A DNA stretch of 64,000 bases from Nitrosopolaris sp035691865 (GTDB lineage Archaea; Thermoproteota; Nitrososphaeria; Nitrososphaerales; Nitrososphaeraceae), in assembly GCA_035691865.1 (NCBI GenBank), contig DASSIM010000067.1, positions 62,001-126,000 on the forward strand. The letters are read 5' to 3'. A program made the translations under genes and the position numbers. The notes under the pieces were generated by a model that was not told the origin of the DNA, searched no databases, and was given only the letters and a program-made list of their open reading frames with translations. Each line of letters starts with the position of its first letter. Positions within the stretch are counted from its first letter, which is position 1. Below, in pieces: positions 7,601 to 17,599 of the stretch.

Positions 7601-9712
7601 TCATTGAACAGATTTGATGTGTTCCTGCAAGCCAGTCAGAGAATAGATAGGCACAGAACATGTAAAGTTCCTACATATAACAGCATAATCAGCTGCGTCA
7701 GCTCTTGATGAATTCGTTCCGCTAAAGAAAGGATATTCTTGTAGCTTACTTATTTGAGATTGATTTTCATTGATGACCGTTATCGCGTTTGGCATGAACT
7801 GTTTGTTTATCCATCGGGCCATCTTTTGCCCTTCACCAATATCGTCTGTTGTTCTTACTCTTATTTCGATAGGTTTCTTTACATACAAATAGATAGCCAT
7901 CAATAACTGACCAAATCCAAAGGGATTCTCCGCCGATGATGTTGCACCTGCCTTCATAATCTGCTCCGCTTTTTCCAGGTAATCATTCTTTTGAGTCAGA
8001 TGATATAGCCTCAGCAAGTTATAAGCGGCTACCGAATTTCCGCTTGGAATCGCGAGATCATACAAGCTCTTAGTCCTGACAATTAATTGCTCATGGTCAT
8101 CCGAGGTAAAATAAAGATTACCGTCTGCAGGGTCCCAAAAGTGTTGAAGCATAAAGTCCGTGTATTTTATTGCTTTGTCGAGATAAATGGGATTTGAGTC
8201 AATTTCGAAAACATCCAATAGTGCATTGACAAAAAATGCATAATCATCAAGATATGCATTAAGTTTAGAAATTCCATCCTTAAATGTCCTATATAATCTG
8301 CCATTATCTCTCGTAACCTTAGATTCTACGAATTCAATCGCGTTCTTTGCGATCTCGAGATAATCTCTGTTATTAGTAACTCGGAATCCTTTCGCAAACC
8401 CAGATATCATCAATCCATTCCAGGCGGTTAATACCTTATCGTCTCGACCAGGTTTTATCCTTTTCTCTCTTATTTCAAAAAGTCTGGACGAAGCATCGTT
8501 GATAACCCGTTTTAACATCCCAGGCGGACGATTATACTTAAGTGACAAGTCGGTAAACGACGATCGAATGTTGAGTATGTTCTTGCCTTCGAAATTTCCT
8601 GCCTCTCCAACCCCATAATAATCGCAGAATATTCTGGCTATTGTCTCATCGCCAAGAGTGTTCAAGATTTCTTGTTTTGACCAGACATAAAATTTGCCTT
8701 CTTCGCCTTCTGAATCTGCATCTTGAGCGGAGTAAAAAGCGTTCTCTGGAGACAGCATTTCACGCCTTACATATTCTAGAGTTTTTTCAACTACATCTAA
8801 ATATTTTTCATCACCACTAATTTGATAGAGCTCTGCATACACCTGTACAAGCAGAGCATTATCGTAAAGCATCTTCTCAAAATGAGGTACAAGCCATTTC
8901 TGATCGGTCGAATACCTTGCGAACCCACCACCTATCTGATCATGAATCCCACCTGCCGCCATTTTATCCGCTGTAAACATGACGAAATCTTTGTACCGGT
9001 GAAGGCCAGATATATCATAGCACCTTAACAAGAATAAAAGATTTGATGGATTCGGAAATTTTGGCGCTTGTCCGAAACCACCATAAACTGGATCGCTCAA
9101 ATGCAGCAAGCCAACAGCCGCCTCGTCCAAAATCGAACGATCAAGCATAACACCATAGGGTTGTTGAACATCCTTTGCAGAATTTCCCAGGGCTTGTAAG
9201 AACTCCACCGTCGCAGAATCAATCTCACGCTTCTTGGTCTTGTAGGCTTCGGCAAGCTGAGTTAAAATTGTGCCAAAACCGGGCATTCCATGTCTGGCGT
9301 ATTTTGGAAAATATGTGCCTACATAGAACGGTTTCTGATCAGGTGTCAGAAACACAGAAAGCGGCCAACCACCCGTGCCCATTGCAAGTTGACTGACCCT
9401 TTGATATACGTCGTCTATATCTGGCCTTTCTTCTCTGTCTACTTTTATATTAATGAAATTTTCATTCATTATACTTGCAATTTCCTCGTCTTCGAAGGAT
9501 TCATGAGCCATCACGTGGCACCAATGACAGGCGCTATATCCAATGCTTAGGAAAATTGGCCTATTCTCATTCTTTGCTTTTTGAAGGGACTCTTCTCCCC
9601 ATGGATACCACTCGACAGGATTATGTGCGTGCTGAAGAAGATAAGGGCTGCTCTCACCAAATAGTCTATTGACCCTAGCTTTAGTATCACTGCCGTTGCC
9701 GCGTAGCTGCAT
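7601..9712 (-). CDS. DUF255 thioredoxin-domain protein (YyaL / SPATA20-like)
   Basis: 703 residues, full length for the family. The N-terminal thioredoxin-like domain contains the redox motif SACHWCHVM within the canonical NPVEWYPWGEESL ... FLSIGYSACHWC context. The remainder is an (alpha/alpha)6 toroid like N-acylglucosamine 2-epimerases and glycosidases (DQIGGGFARYSTDQKW, HFEKMLYDNALL, KVLTAWNGLMISGFAKG). No enzymatic activity is firmly established for this family. It is transcribed alone on the minus strand. Confidence 0.92.
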   Translation of the reverse strand: MQLRGNGSDTKARVNRLFGESSPYLLQHAHNPVEWYPWGEESLQKAKNENRPIFLSIGYSACHWCHVMAHESFEDEEIASIMNENFINIKVDREERPDIDDVYQRVSQLAMGTGGWPLSVFLTPDQKPFYVGTYFPKYARHGMPGFGTILTQLAEAYKTKKREIDSATVEFLQALGNSAKDVQQPYGVMLDRSILDEAAVGLLHLSDPVYGGFGQAPKFPNPSNLLFLLRCYDISGLHRYKDFVMFTADKMAAGGIHDQIGGGFARYSTDQKWLVPHFEKMLYDNALLVQVYAELYQISGDEKYLDVVEKTLEYVRREMLSPENAFYSAQDADSEGEEGKFYVWSKQEILNTLGDETIARIFCDYYGVGEAGNFEGKNILNIRSSFTDLSLKYNRPPGMLKRVINDASSRLFEIREKRIKPGRDDKVLTAWNGLMISGFAKGFRVTNNRDYLEIAKNAIEFVESKVTRDNGRLYRTFKDGISKLNAYLDDYAFFVNALLDVFEIDSNPIYLDKAIKYTDFMLQHFWDPADGNLYFTSDDHEQLIVRTKSLYDLAIPSGNSVAAYNLLRLYHLTQKNDYLEKAEQIMKAGATSSAENPFGFGQLLMAIYLYVKKPIEIRVRTTDDIGEGQKMARWINKQFMPNAITVINENQSQISKLQEYPFFSGTNSSRADAADYAVICRNFTCSVPIYSLTGLQEHIKSVQ

Positions 9713-10398
9713 TACAGTAGCAGTTTAGTAATAATGGTATTTATTGCTATTATTGTCAAAGTTAACAATTCACATAGAATCGGGTAATGGCAAACACAGG
9801 TTACAAGGCTAACATAATTGGTAGAAATTACGAACCTGATAGGAGCATTATTATTTGTTGCCGGCGAGCGGTTATCAACGCAAATTAGAGACGCAATCAA
9901 ATATCAATCTGAGCATATTAGATAACTCACTTGCGTAGCTCTGTTACGCACAGCACTGCAAGGCTTGAACGGGGTCGGGCTACTTTCCCCTGGTGGTCGA
10001 AATTTATCCACAGTACAGGTTAGTACCTATGTGCTGCGAGCGGTAAGTTGTACTAGGAACCACTTTGAAACCATTGAATTACCGTAAGAAGCAAGCGAGA
10101 GGTACAATCGGATATAGATTAACGATCATGTTACACTGTTCTCAACGGAATTGTATTGTACTACTGAGTTTGTCTGCATCGATTGTTGTTAACGATTTGT
10201 TATTAAAATATGTCTGCAAATTAGCGAGTCGTTATAAGATTTGTTTCTGTTAGTTTGATGTAACAATCATGACCCAAGCAGTGCTGAGCAAGACTTTTGT
10301 TATTATATTCTACAAAGTTTGTCAAGAGACGGATTTGCTAGAGTGCCCGATATCAAACGCACATCCGTGTCCAACTTCACTCAATACCTTTCCGATAT
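9713..10398. other. 686-base gap without a supported gene
   Basis: Several short frames are open on both strands but none has plausible protein character. A small hairpin (GCGTA ... TACGC) occurs near 9934-9950. I checked for tRNA, SRP RNA and RNase P RNA signatures by eye and saw none. Confidence 0.4.
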
Positions 10399-11277
10399 TC
10401 AGCCGCCATCGCTTTTATTCAAACATGAGATTATACGATACATCTGGGCATATGAGAATTCTAAGCTTTCTTGTTCTTGATAAAAAGATTTTAACCTTTC
10501 GAGCTTTAATTTCAGCCTAAATTGATTGCGCCCATATAGTAGTCTTTCCAGCTTCCTTGCATCAAGAAGATATTTTCGAATCTGTTTCTGAACTGTTGAA
10601 TTTTGGGATAGAAGTGCTACAATCAAATCAGGCTCATCTAGCAAAATACTTGTGCACAGAAGTGACTGGATTCTGAAAGTCGTCCCCGAGAATTGTCTTA
10701 ATGACTGGTAGTCTTGCTTCGAAATAAAATTTGCGAATACTAAGTTCGTGAAGTACGTCAGTCCTAATATTATCGACATAATCCTGTCATGAGTCTTCGC
10801 AGCATGGATAATACTTACCACAGAACCCTCAAACAGTTCCTCTAATATTCGTAGTTCATTGGTTTCGTCCCTCATTGGTATTAAAATTATTTTCATCAGA
10901 TTAAGACTTGGTGCTGCTGGGCCGAACATAGGATGAATACACAAGGGTTTAACGTGATTAGGAACTTTTTTGAGCTCTTTGGCAGACCGATATTTTATTG
11001 ACGAAATTTCTGCAAGTATGGCGCCGGGTTTCATTTTTATGGCACATTCTCGAATGGTACGAGGAACCTCCGAGATCGGTACGCAGACCAGAACGAGGTC
11101 AGCTCCATCAACGCAATGGATGATGTCTTCACTTACCGTTATATTGGCGGAACTCTTTATTGAAGATGCATCAATATCACAGATTTTGAGTGTGATCCCT
11201 TTTCTTAACGAGAAGTATTTCGAGAACCAGGTGCCCATCCTACCCCCCGCACCTATGATAGCAATTTTCCTTATCAT
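10399..11277 (-). CDS. tyrA: Prephenate/arogenate dehydrogenase
   Basis: Oxidative decarboxylation of prephenate (or arogenate) in tyrosine synthesis. The N-terminal Rossmann motif GAGGRMGTW (residues 9-17) binds NAD(P). CIHPMFGPAAPS supplies the family's HPMFGP motif, and the helical C-terminal half forms the dimer domain. It is the last gene of the minus-strand shikimate cluster, 6 bases after the chorismate mutase-aminotransferase gene, so co-translation is likely. Whether it uses prephenate or arogenate cannot be read from the sequence. Confidence 0.9.
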   Translation of the reverse strand: MIRKIAIIGAGGRMGTWFSKYFSLRKGITLKICDIDASSIKSSANITVSEDIIHCVDGADLVLVCVPISEVPRTIRECAIKMKPGAILAEISSIKYRSAKELKKVPNHVKPLCIHPMFGPAAPSLNLMKIILIPMRDETNELRILEELFEGSVVSIIHAAKTHDRIMSIILGLTYFTNLVFANFISKQDYQSLRQFSGTTFRIQSLLCTSILLDEPDLIVALLSQNSTVQKQIRKYLLDARKLERLLYGRNQFRLKLKLERLKSFYQEQESLEFSYAQMYRIISCLNKSDGG

Positions 11278-11283
11278 ATCGTA

Positions 11284-12666
11284 TTAGCACGAAGACATTG
11301 CAGCCTTTAACAATTCCAAGCCTTTCTCCAACTGGTCGTCAGGCTGGCATGCAGAAATTCTAATATATTGAGTGTAGTGATCTCCAAAACCACTTCCCGG
11401 TGCGACGGCAACTCCCATATCGAGGGCCTTTTGTACAAGTACTATGTCAATTTTCCCATTGCCAAGTTCTGGATAGACATACATTGCACCATCTGGCCTC
11501 ACAAAGCGAAGCGACATTTTTCGTAATTTGTCGGAGATTATTTCCAATCGTCTCTTTATGCGTTTCGCATTCTCTGTAGAGCTATCTTCTATTGCAGCCA
11601 GCGCAGCGTACTGCATTGGTTCGGCAACACTGGTAAGAGCTGTTGCTTGAACTTTAGCCATTTTATCAATTAAATTTTCTTCCGCAATAGCGTACCCAAC
11701 TCTAAACCCTGTCATTGCATGGCCCTTTGAAAACGAAGATATTACGATACTTTTTTCGTACCCATATTCCAAGACGCTAGTGAATTCAGTGAAGGCGTAG
11801 TCTCGATATACCTCATCGCTTAGTATGTATATTCTGTGGTCCCTCGCAAGGGACACAATTTTCTCCATGATATTTTTTTTCAGAATTCTGCCGGTAGGAT
11901 TATTCGGGTAGTTCAAAGCAATCATTTTAGTATTACCGTTGATCATGGTCTCGAGTTTTTTTATATCTGGATTCCAACCGTCCTCTAGGGTGGTTCTTAA
12001 GATGTTCGTAGTAGAACCAACAAGCGCGGCACATTCCCTGTATGCGGGCCAAGCCGGCTCAATACAGATCAATTCATCGCCCGCAGCTAACAATGAGACT
12101 ATTGCAGCAAAAACGGCGAATCTACCACCTGGTGTAACCATCACTTTTTCAGTTGATACATGATTGCCGACCGTTTGAGCTATGGATGTACGCAATTTGG
12201 TTATACCTTTGGTTTCGCTATAGTGGTATTGTCTGGATTCAAAAACGCTGGAAAGAGCCTTTCTTACACTCTCCGGGGGCGGATAATCAGGTTCTCCAAC
12301 TTCCATATGGATGATTTTTTTCCCAGCTGATTCAAGCTTTTTTGCCTTCATGAATACAGCAAGATGACTCTCGACTTTGGTTGAGTCAGGTTGTTCAGTC
12401 AGCTGTAGCCTCAGGGACTCTGTTAATAGTATGTTTAAAAGTCTCCCAGCGAAATCTGGATCAATTCCAATTTCATTAGATAGCTTTGAAATGAAAGTTC
12501 GGATATCTTGTTCAACTTTTTCATCCTTGACATCAATCCTTAGCTTGTTCTTAATAACCCCGATTTGCTTAGAGAGTTCATTTCTTCTTTGCACATTTCG
12601 TATGATTTCGGACGTGATATCGCGTATCTCTGATCGAATTCTATCTAATTCTTGCGAAATGCTAAT
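11284..12666 (-). CDS. Chorismate mutase - aminotransferase fusion (probable ATT start)
   Basis: Residues 1-90 form an AroQ-type chorismate mutase: LDRIRSEIRDIT, VQRRNELSKQIGVIK and the closing helix LLTESLRLQL. Residues 110-460 are a fold-type I PLP aminotransferase (VGEPDYPPPESVRKAL, NYPNNPTG, SSFSKGHAMTGFRVGY with the PLP lysine). The first standard start, GTG at 12594, would delete the mutase arginine in IRSEIRD. In frame upstream there is only ATT at 12666, placed 8 bases after a GAGGTGA that is both the aroC stop region and a good ribosome site. I therefore extend to ATT. The enzyme probably converts chorismate to prephenate and transaminates prephenate, a hydroxyphenylpyruvate or aspartate. 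Confidence 0.85.
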   Translation of the reverse strand: MSISQELDRIRSEIRDITSEIIRNVQRRNELSKQIGVIKNKLRIDVKDEKVEQDIRTFISKLSNEIGIDPDFAGRLLNILLTESLRLQLTEQPDSTKVESHLAVFMKAKKLESAGKKIIHMEVGEPDYPPPESVRKALSSVFESRQYHYSETKGITKLRTSIAQTVGNHVSTEKVMVTPGGRFAVFAAIVSLLAAGDELICIEPAWPAYRECAALVGSTTNILRTTLEDGWNPDIKKLETMINGNTKMIALNYPNNPTGRILKKNIMEKIVSLARDHRIYILSDEVYRDYAFTEFTSVLEYGYEKSIVISSFSKGHAMTGFRVGYAIAEENLIDKMAKVQATALTSVAEPMQYAALAAIEDSSTENAKRIKRRLEIISDKLRKMSLRFVRPDGAMYVYPELGNGKIDIVLVQKALDMGVAVAPGSGFGDHYTQYIRISACQPDDQLEKGLELLKAAMSSC

Positions 12667-12672
12667 CTTCCG

Positions 12673-13773
12673 TCACCTCTTTAATACCGGTGGGATATAT
12701 CCGCCTCTAAGGGCGTGATCAGTCAATACCGTTGATACTGCGCATTCTATTATTGGAGGTGCTCTCGGAACAACACATGGATCATGTCTGCCAGGAACGT
12801 TGAGGTCGATTTGTGCGCCGGTCAAAAGATCGACGGTTCTTTGAGTTTTGGCAATCGAGGACGCTGGCTTGAACCCGATCCTTATTACTAGGGGCATCCC
12901 ACTTGCTAAGCCTCCTAATATACCGCCTGCGTTATTAGTAATGGTAATTATCCTGCCCTCCTGTTTAATATAGCGGTCGTTATTTTCCGAGCCTCGGTTC
13001 TTGGCACCATCGAACCCGGACCCAAATTCCACTGCCTTGACTGCTGGAACGCTGAAGAGAGCCTTGCTAAGGTCAGATTCTAAAGATGCAAATATTGGCT
13101 CGCCCAGCCCTACAGGCAGCCCTGTACTGATACACTCTATTATGCCCCCAAGTGAGTCACCGTCCCTCCTCGCTTGCATGATTGCGGCTTTCATTTTTTC
13201 TGCTTTCGTGATGTCGGGGCATCTTACGTCGTTTGAATATCTATTCTTCTTGGCCTCCATCAAATCAATAGATGCTGCCATGATGCCACCGATCTCTTTT
13301 GTGTAGGCTATCGTTTCTATCCCGAGTGAATATTGAAGTAATTTCTGAGCTACCGAACCCGCCATTACCAAAGCAGCAGTTAACCTGCCTGAAAATCTCC
13401 CGCCTCCCCTGTAATCAGCGAACCCCCCGTATTTTACCATCGCCTGATAATCAGCATGTCCAGGTCGAGGTTTCGTTTTGATTAATTCATACGGCCCCGA
13501 ATCTTGATCTTGATTCCATATTAGCATACAAATTGGCGCACCGCTCGTAAATCCGTTAAACAACCCAGATATGATTTGAACCTTGTCCTCTTCTTTTCTT
13601 TGGGTCGTGATCACAGATGTACCGGGTCTTCTGCGGTCGAGCTGCAATTGAATATCCGACTCGTGAAGAGGCAGGCCAGCTGGGCATCCATCCACAACCA
13701 TTCCCACACATTTACCGTGGCTCTCCCCAAAACACATCGTAACAAATCGTTCGCCGAGCACATTTCCTGGCAT
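12673..13773 (-). CDS. aroC: Chorismate synthase
   Basis: Converts 5-enolpyruvylshikimate-3-phosphate to chorismate using reduced FMN. Family motifs are present: GESHGKCVGMVVDGCPAG near the N-terminus, RPGHADYQAMVKYG, the glycine-rich RGGGRFSGRLTAALV, and GRHDPCVVPRAPPI near the end. The 366-residue length is normal. The TGA stop lies inside the ribosome site of the following mutase-aminotransferase gene, linking the two translationally. About 120 bases separate it from aroA upstream. Confidence 0.96.
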   Translation of the reverse strand: MPGNVLGERFVTMCFGESHGKCVGMVVDGCPAGLPLHESDIQLQLDRRRPGTSVITTQRKEEDKVQIISGLFNGFTSGAPICMLIWNQDQDSGPYELIKTKPRPGHADYQAMVKYGGFADYRGGGRFSGRLTAALVMAGSVAQKLLQYSLGIETIAYTKEIGGIMAASIDLMEAKKNRYSNDVRCPDITKAEKMKAAIMQARRDGDSLGGIIECISTGLPVGLGEPIFASLESDLSKALFSVPAVKAVEFGSGFDGAKNRGSENNDRYIKQEGRIITITNNAGGILGGLASGMPLVIRIGFKPASSIAKTQRTVDLLTGAQIDLNVPGRHDPCVVPRAPPIIECAVSTVLTDHALRGGYIPPVLKR

Positions 13774-13892
13774 CTACTGTAGTCAGGCGATCTTATGCAT
13801 GTTCTATATATATTGGCTTTTTCAATTAATTTTGATGGCGCGCTCATCAAAACATATTCAGATAGTCAGGTCGGTGAGTCTAATGCGAGTCA

Positions 13893-15191
13893 TCATTCGC
13901 GATCCGCCGTCGGCGTAATGTTACCTCCGAGGTCCAGTAGGTCTTGAATAAAGTTAGGATATGATACATCAACTGATTCAACTCCGGCAACAGTAGATTT
14001 TCTTGTCAGCATAGCGACAATAGTAAATGCCATAAACAGTCTATGATCGTTGAAAGATTCTAGCGAAGCATTTTTCAAATTTTTAGGAGCAATTATCATC
14101 AATTCATTTTTTCCTTCCTTTATCGTTGCCCCCAATTTTGTTAACTGCGAGGCTATGTTCGCGACTCTGTCCGTCTCTTTCAATCTTGCATGCCCGATCC
14201 CAGTTATTTTGACTGGGGTTCTTGCCTTTAGAGCTAGTATTGAAACGATTGGCAAAAGATCTGGAGTGTCAGAAAGGTCAAATTCCCCTCCACATAGCTG
14301 TTCTGTACCAAACACTCGAACTTCACCTTTTTGTTTGCTAACCTTTATTCTTCCATCCATCGTCTTAATAATGTCCAATATATCTGAATCAGCTTGAGGA
14401 AGATGGAAGTTTATTCCAGTTATTGTCAGTTCATCACCAAGTAGAAGTCCTGCAGTAAGGATCAATGCAGCGCTTGAAAGATCGCTGGGAACATCAAAAA
14501 TTGTCGGTTTGTATGATGCAGAAGGGATGTGATATTCTCTGAAACCCTCATTATGTACTTTAACGCCAAAAGCTTTCATAGTTGCAAGCGTCGACTCGAT
14601 ATACGGTTTTGAAACCTGTCCCCCATTGACTTTTATTTCAACTGTAGAATCGGCATATATGCACGAGATTAGAAGAGACGATACAAACTGGCTTGACACA
14701 CTTCCGTCCAGATCAGTTGTTCCACCTTTTATCCCCCCACCTTTAACTATGAGCGGAGGAGTCCCGTCTATTTTAGTGGAATACGCTTGTACCCCCAATT
14801 TGCTGAGAGAATCCAACAAAGGTTGCATGGGCCGCTTACGAAGACTTTCGTCACCAGTAAGAACCGTGAGTCCGTTCTTTACTAGAGCAGACATCGTGGT
14901 CATTAGTCTTATCGTAGTACCGGAATTTTCTGCGTTGATTACATTTTCTGGCACTGCAAAACTATGTCTGCCTTTTATATGTACCACAAATTTATCCTGT
15001 CTTGTCACGACTCCGAGGGCCTTGCAGGCTGAAATAGTTGCAAGTGTGTCACGAGAGAATAGAGGATTTTTGATGGTAGACTTTCCATCGGCAAGCGATG
15101 CGATAGCAATTGCTCGATGACTGTAGCTTTTACTTGATGGACATCTCATAATGCCATTAATAGTTGATTTCGTAATCAGAATTCTAACCAA
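13893..15191 (-). CDS. aroA: 3-phosphoshikimate 1-carboxyvinyltransferase (EPSP synthase)
   Basis: Adds enolpyruvate to shikimate-3-phosphate. Motifs include PSSKSYSHRAIAIASLADG, NAENSGTTIRLMT, LTGDESLRKRPMQPLLDSL and DGSVSSQFVSSLL, with LKETDRVA and FNDHRLFMAF in the second half. The 432-residue length is typical. The start overlaps the end of the shikimate kinase gene by 8 bases, so the two are likely translated together. Confidence 0.96.
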   Translation of the reverse strand: MVRILITKSTINGIMRCPSSKSYSHRAIAIASLADGKSTIKNPLFSRDTLATISACKALGVVTRQDKFVVHIKGRHSFAVPENVINAENSGTTIRLMTTMSALVKNGLTVLTGDESLRKRPMQPLLDSLSKLGVQAYSTKIDGTPPLIVKGGGIKGGTTDLDGSVSSQFVSSLLISCIYADSTVEIKVNGGQVSKPYIESTLATMKAFGVKVHNEGFREYHIPSASYKPTIFDVPSDLSSAALILTAGLLLGDELTITGINFHLPQADSDILDIIKTMDGRIKVSKQKGEVRVFGTEQLCGGEFDLSDTPDLLPIVSILALKARTPVKITGIGHARLKETDRVANIASQLTKLGATIKEGKNELMIIAPKNLKNASLESFNDHRLFMAFTIVAMLTRKSTVAGVESVDVSYPNFIQDLLDLGGNITPTADRE

Positions 15192-16038
15192 TTATTGTTT
15201 CCGCCATTGCCTTTTCATTGTTGATTTTGGACACAATCACGCTGCCGTTGAACTTCGCAAAAGCCGCCTTAATAACTTCTATATGTTCTTCATTCGATAC
15301 CGCAGCAGTAGCTGGGCCATTACCTGAGATGCTTGCAGCCAATGCCCCTCCTTGTAATGCTTTCATAACAGGCTCGTATTCCGTCGATAAGCAGGTAGAA
15401 AGAAGCATGCCGTTCAGATTCATGGCCTCCCAATACTCGCCGGCCCTCGCAAGCTTGAGGGCTTCTCCGAATAAACCTGACATAATGTCTACCTTGCTCA
15501 TATTAGCTCTTCGTGTGACTTTAGGAATGAAGATTATCGCTGTGAGGTTGTGCGGAGCCTCTTGGTGATGTATTAGTTCATGTGTACGGTTATTGGTTAC
15601 TACGAATCCGCCAAAATAACAAGCAGAAGAGTCATCGTATGCCCCCGTTATAGTCACTCCGGCATCAAGTGATGCAAGAATGGCACGGTCTAACACAACA
15701 TAGTCTTCAACATCTTCATTGACAAGCTTGCTACAAGCCAAGGCAACCGCGTCAGAAACAGCGCTAGAACTTTTCAATCCGAATCCCATAGGAATTTCTG
15801 ATTTGACACTTATACAAACAGAATTCTCCGCAAGGATCTCCTTTGGTATTGTATTGTAAACTATATTGCGTATAAGTTTTTCATTAACTGTTTGAGATCG
15901 AATGCCTTCCCCCGCTCTCAAGTCCGCCTCTGCTATAACTCTAAGTGAGATTCCTAGTGCGGATCCGCTGCAAGTCGCAAGCGCATTTACGATAGAAATT
16001 GCGCCGTGCACCGTCGCGCGTACTCTTTTTCTTATCAC
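15184..16038 (-). CDS. aroK: Shikimate kinase, archaeal GHMP type
   Basis: Phosphorylates shikimate. It belongs to the archaeal GHMP superfamily, not the bacterial P-loop AroK: the ATP loop is PMGFGLKSSSAVSDAVALA (about residues 99-117), with the N-terminal HGAISIVNALATCSGSALGI and the C-terminal ISGNGPATAAV loop. 284 residues is normal. It overlaps aroE by 4 bases upstream and aroA by 8 downstream. Confidence 0.93.
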   Translation of the reverse strand: MIRKRVRATVHGAISIVNALATCSGSALGISLRVIAEADLRAGEGIRSQTVNEKLIRNIVYNTIPKEILAENSVCISVKSEIPMGFGLKSSSAVSDAVALACSKLVNEDVEDYVVLDRAILASLDAGVTITGAYDDSSACYFGGFVVTNNRTHELIHHQEAPHNLTAIIFIPKVTRRANMSKVDIMSGLFGEALKLARAGEYWEAMNLNGMLLSTCLSTEYEPVMKALQGGALAASISGNGPATAAVSNEEHIEVIKAAFAKFNGSVIVSKINNEKAMAETIIG

Positions 16039-16880
16039 AATGGTTCACCGAAAGGACCGAAGAGAGCTTTCTTCATCGCTTCCAGCGGCGCAGTTAACCC
16101 TGTCCAGATTTCAAAAGCCTTCGAACCTTGTGCCAGGAGCATCTCATATCCATAAATGACTGTCGCTTTTGCATTTTTTGCCTGTTCAATTAGATCCGTT
16201 CTCATTGGCGAGTACACAATGTCGTAGACAATGCTGTCTTTGTTTATATGCTCATAATCCACAATACTTTGCTCATCATTCGTTCCAATGGGAGTGGAAT
16301 TAATAATTAAATCTGATTTGAGCGCAAGTTCTCCTAAATACTCCATCCCGGTATAGTTAGCACATAATCCAAGATTCGAAGCCATTGATATGAGCTCATC
16401 CGCTTTTTTCCTAGTCCTGTTTGCGATTATTATGTGGGAGATTCCTACTTCATTCGAGAGGGCAGCTACTATTGCTCGTGCTGCGCCTCCGGATCCTATC
16501 AGAAGAATTTTCATTCCGTTAAAGCTTACACGCCGTTTGTGCAGGGGTTCCAGGAAGCCTTGGACATCCGTGTTATAGCCCTTGAAAGTTCCTCCAATGC
16601 AGTGAACTGTATTAACTGCATTAGCTTTCTCTGCAGAAGAATCAAGTTCGTCGATATACGGCATGATACCAACCTTATGCGGTATTGTTACATTGAAGCC
16701 AGATATGTCGGTAGCACGAAGAGAACCGAGAGATACCTCGAGCTCGCCTTTGGGTACTCGAAATGCAATATAGACACAGTTGAGGCCAACTGACTGAAAG
16801 GCCGCATTGTGCATTACAGGCGATAATGAATGGTCAATAGGGTCTCCGATGATACAATACGTTTTAAATGAGTCTTGCAT
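16035..16880 (-). CDS. aroE: Shikimate dehydrogenase
   Basis: Reduces 3-dehydroshikimate with NADPH. The substrate-binding motifs DHSLSPVMHNAAF and FNVTIPHKVGIMPYIDELD (catalytic lysine) and the nucleotide loop LIGSGGAARAIVAAL are clear. The start is placed at the ATG at 16880 (MQDSFKTYC), which begins just before the family's first strand; an ATG at 16913 is also in frame and would add 11 residues. With either start the gene overlaps the end of aroD and meets shikimate kinase with a 4-base overlap. Confidence 0.94.
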   Translation of the reverse strand: MQDSFKTYCIIGDPIDHSLSPVMHNAAFQSVGLNCVYIAFRVPKGELEVSLGSLRATDISGFNVTIPHKVGIMPYIDELDSSAEKANAVNTVHCIGGTFKGYNTDVQGFLEPLHKRRVSFNGMKILLIGSGGAARAIVAALSNEVGISHIIIANRTRKKADELISMASNLGLCANYTGMEYLGELALKSDLIINSTPIGTNDEQSIVDYEHINKDSIVYDIVYSPMRTDLIEQAKNAKATVIYGYEMLLAQGSKAFEIWTGLTAPLEAMKKALFGPFGEPL

Positions 16881-17571
16881 TGATTTTGTCTGAGCAGAAA
16901 TGAATCCTATCATATATCTTTCGCATTTGTTGTACCGTCAGTTGACCTGGAGCAACAGCTTCTTCTAGAGAAGCATAAGTAAAGGGCGCATTTCCATAGA
17001 TAGTGCATAGAATACGTGATAAAATTCCGAGTTCTCCCATTGCGAATGATATTAGATTTAGTTCGGTCGTGTTGTCATACAGATCAAGAAGTCGAATACA
17101 GTCATGAACATTTTGAGCAGCAGTAGCGATTTTCACGTAATTGCTGTAAATCCTCATTTGTCCTAAAACATCTACGAGTTTGTCACTATTCGGGGTTTTT
17201 TCAAAGTCATGCCAAGAAACTAATACCCGAGTTTCTTGGCCTGTAATAAAATCTGCTAACTCGTCATTCTCAAGCAATGTCTCGAGCTCAACATCGAGCA
17301 GCATCGGCTTGGATAGAGACAGTTGTTTTAACCAAAAAATTCGATCCTCGTTGGTCCCTGTAAATTTGCCTTTCTGCTGCGCTGACCTGAGAGTGAATAC
17401 GGCCCTCTTTCTTATGCCCTTCACAATCTCTAATGCCCTTTGCATGTTTGCCAGCTTCAAAAAATCGAATCGAATTTCGACGAAATCTGCCCCGTATGAA
17501 AAGGCTCGTTTGATTTGCGTCTTCAGGTCTTCAGGCGCTGGCGACGCTATCGATGCACATATTTTAGTCAA
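16864..17571 (-). CDS. aroD: 3-dehydroquinate dehydratase, type I
   Basis: Dehydrates 3-dehydroquinate to 3-dehydroshikimate through a Schiff base. The TIM-barrel strand FVEIRFDFL, the catalytic histidine region VLVSWHDFEKTP and the Schiff-base lysine segment YVKIATAAQN are visible, as is the C-terminal FTYASLEEAVAPGQLTV. 235 residues is typical for the archaeal short form. It is followed by aroE with an overlap. Confidence 0.95.
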   Translation of the reverse strand: MTKICASIASPAPEDLKTQIKRAFSYGADFVEIRFDFLKLANMQRALEIVKGIRKRAVFTLRSAQQKGKFTGTNEDRIFWLKQLSLSKPMLLDVELETLLENDELADFITGQETRVLVSWHDFEKTPNSDKLVDVLGQMRIYSNYVKIATAAQNVHDCIRLLDLYDNTTELNLISFAMGELGILSRILCTIYGNAPFTYASLEEAVAPGQLTVQQMRKIYDRIHFCSDKINARLI

Positions 17572-17599
17572 TGATAGATCCTCTTCTATCTAGCGATCC

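Noticed and set aside
9900..10060. GC-richer stretch considered as tRNA, SRP or RNase P RNA
   Set aside because: No cloverleaf, no SRP helix 8 consensus and no RNase P conserved core could be found.
10065..10520. Two plus-strand frames of 62 and 83 residues
   Set aside because: No recognisable pattern; the second runs into the end of tyrA on the other strand.
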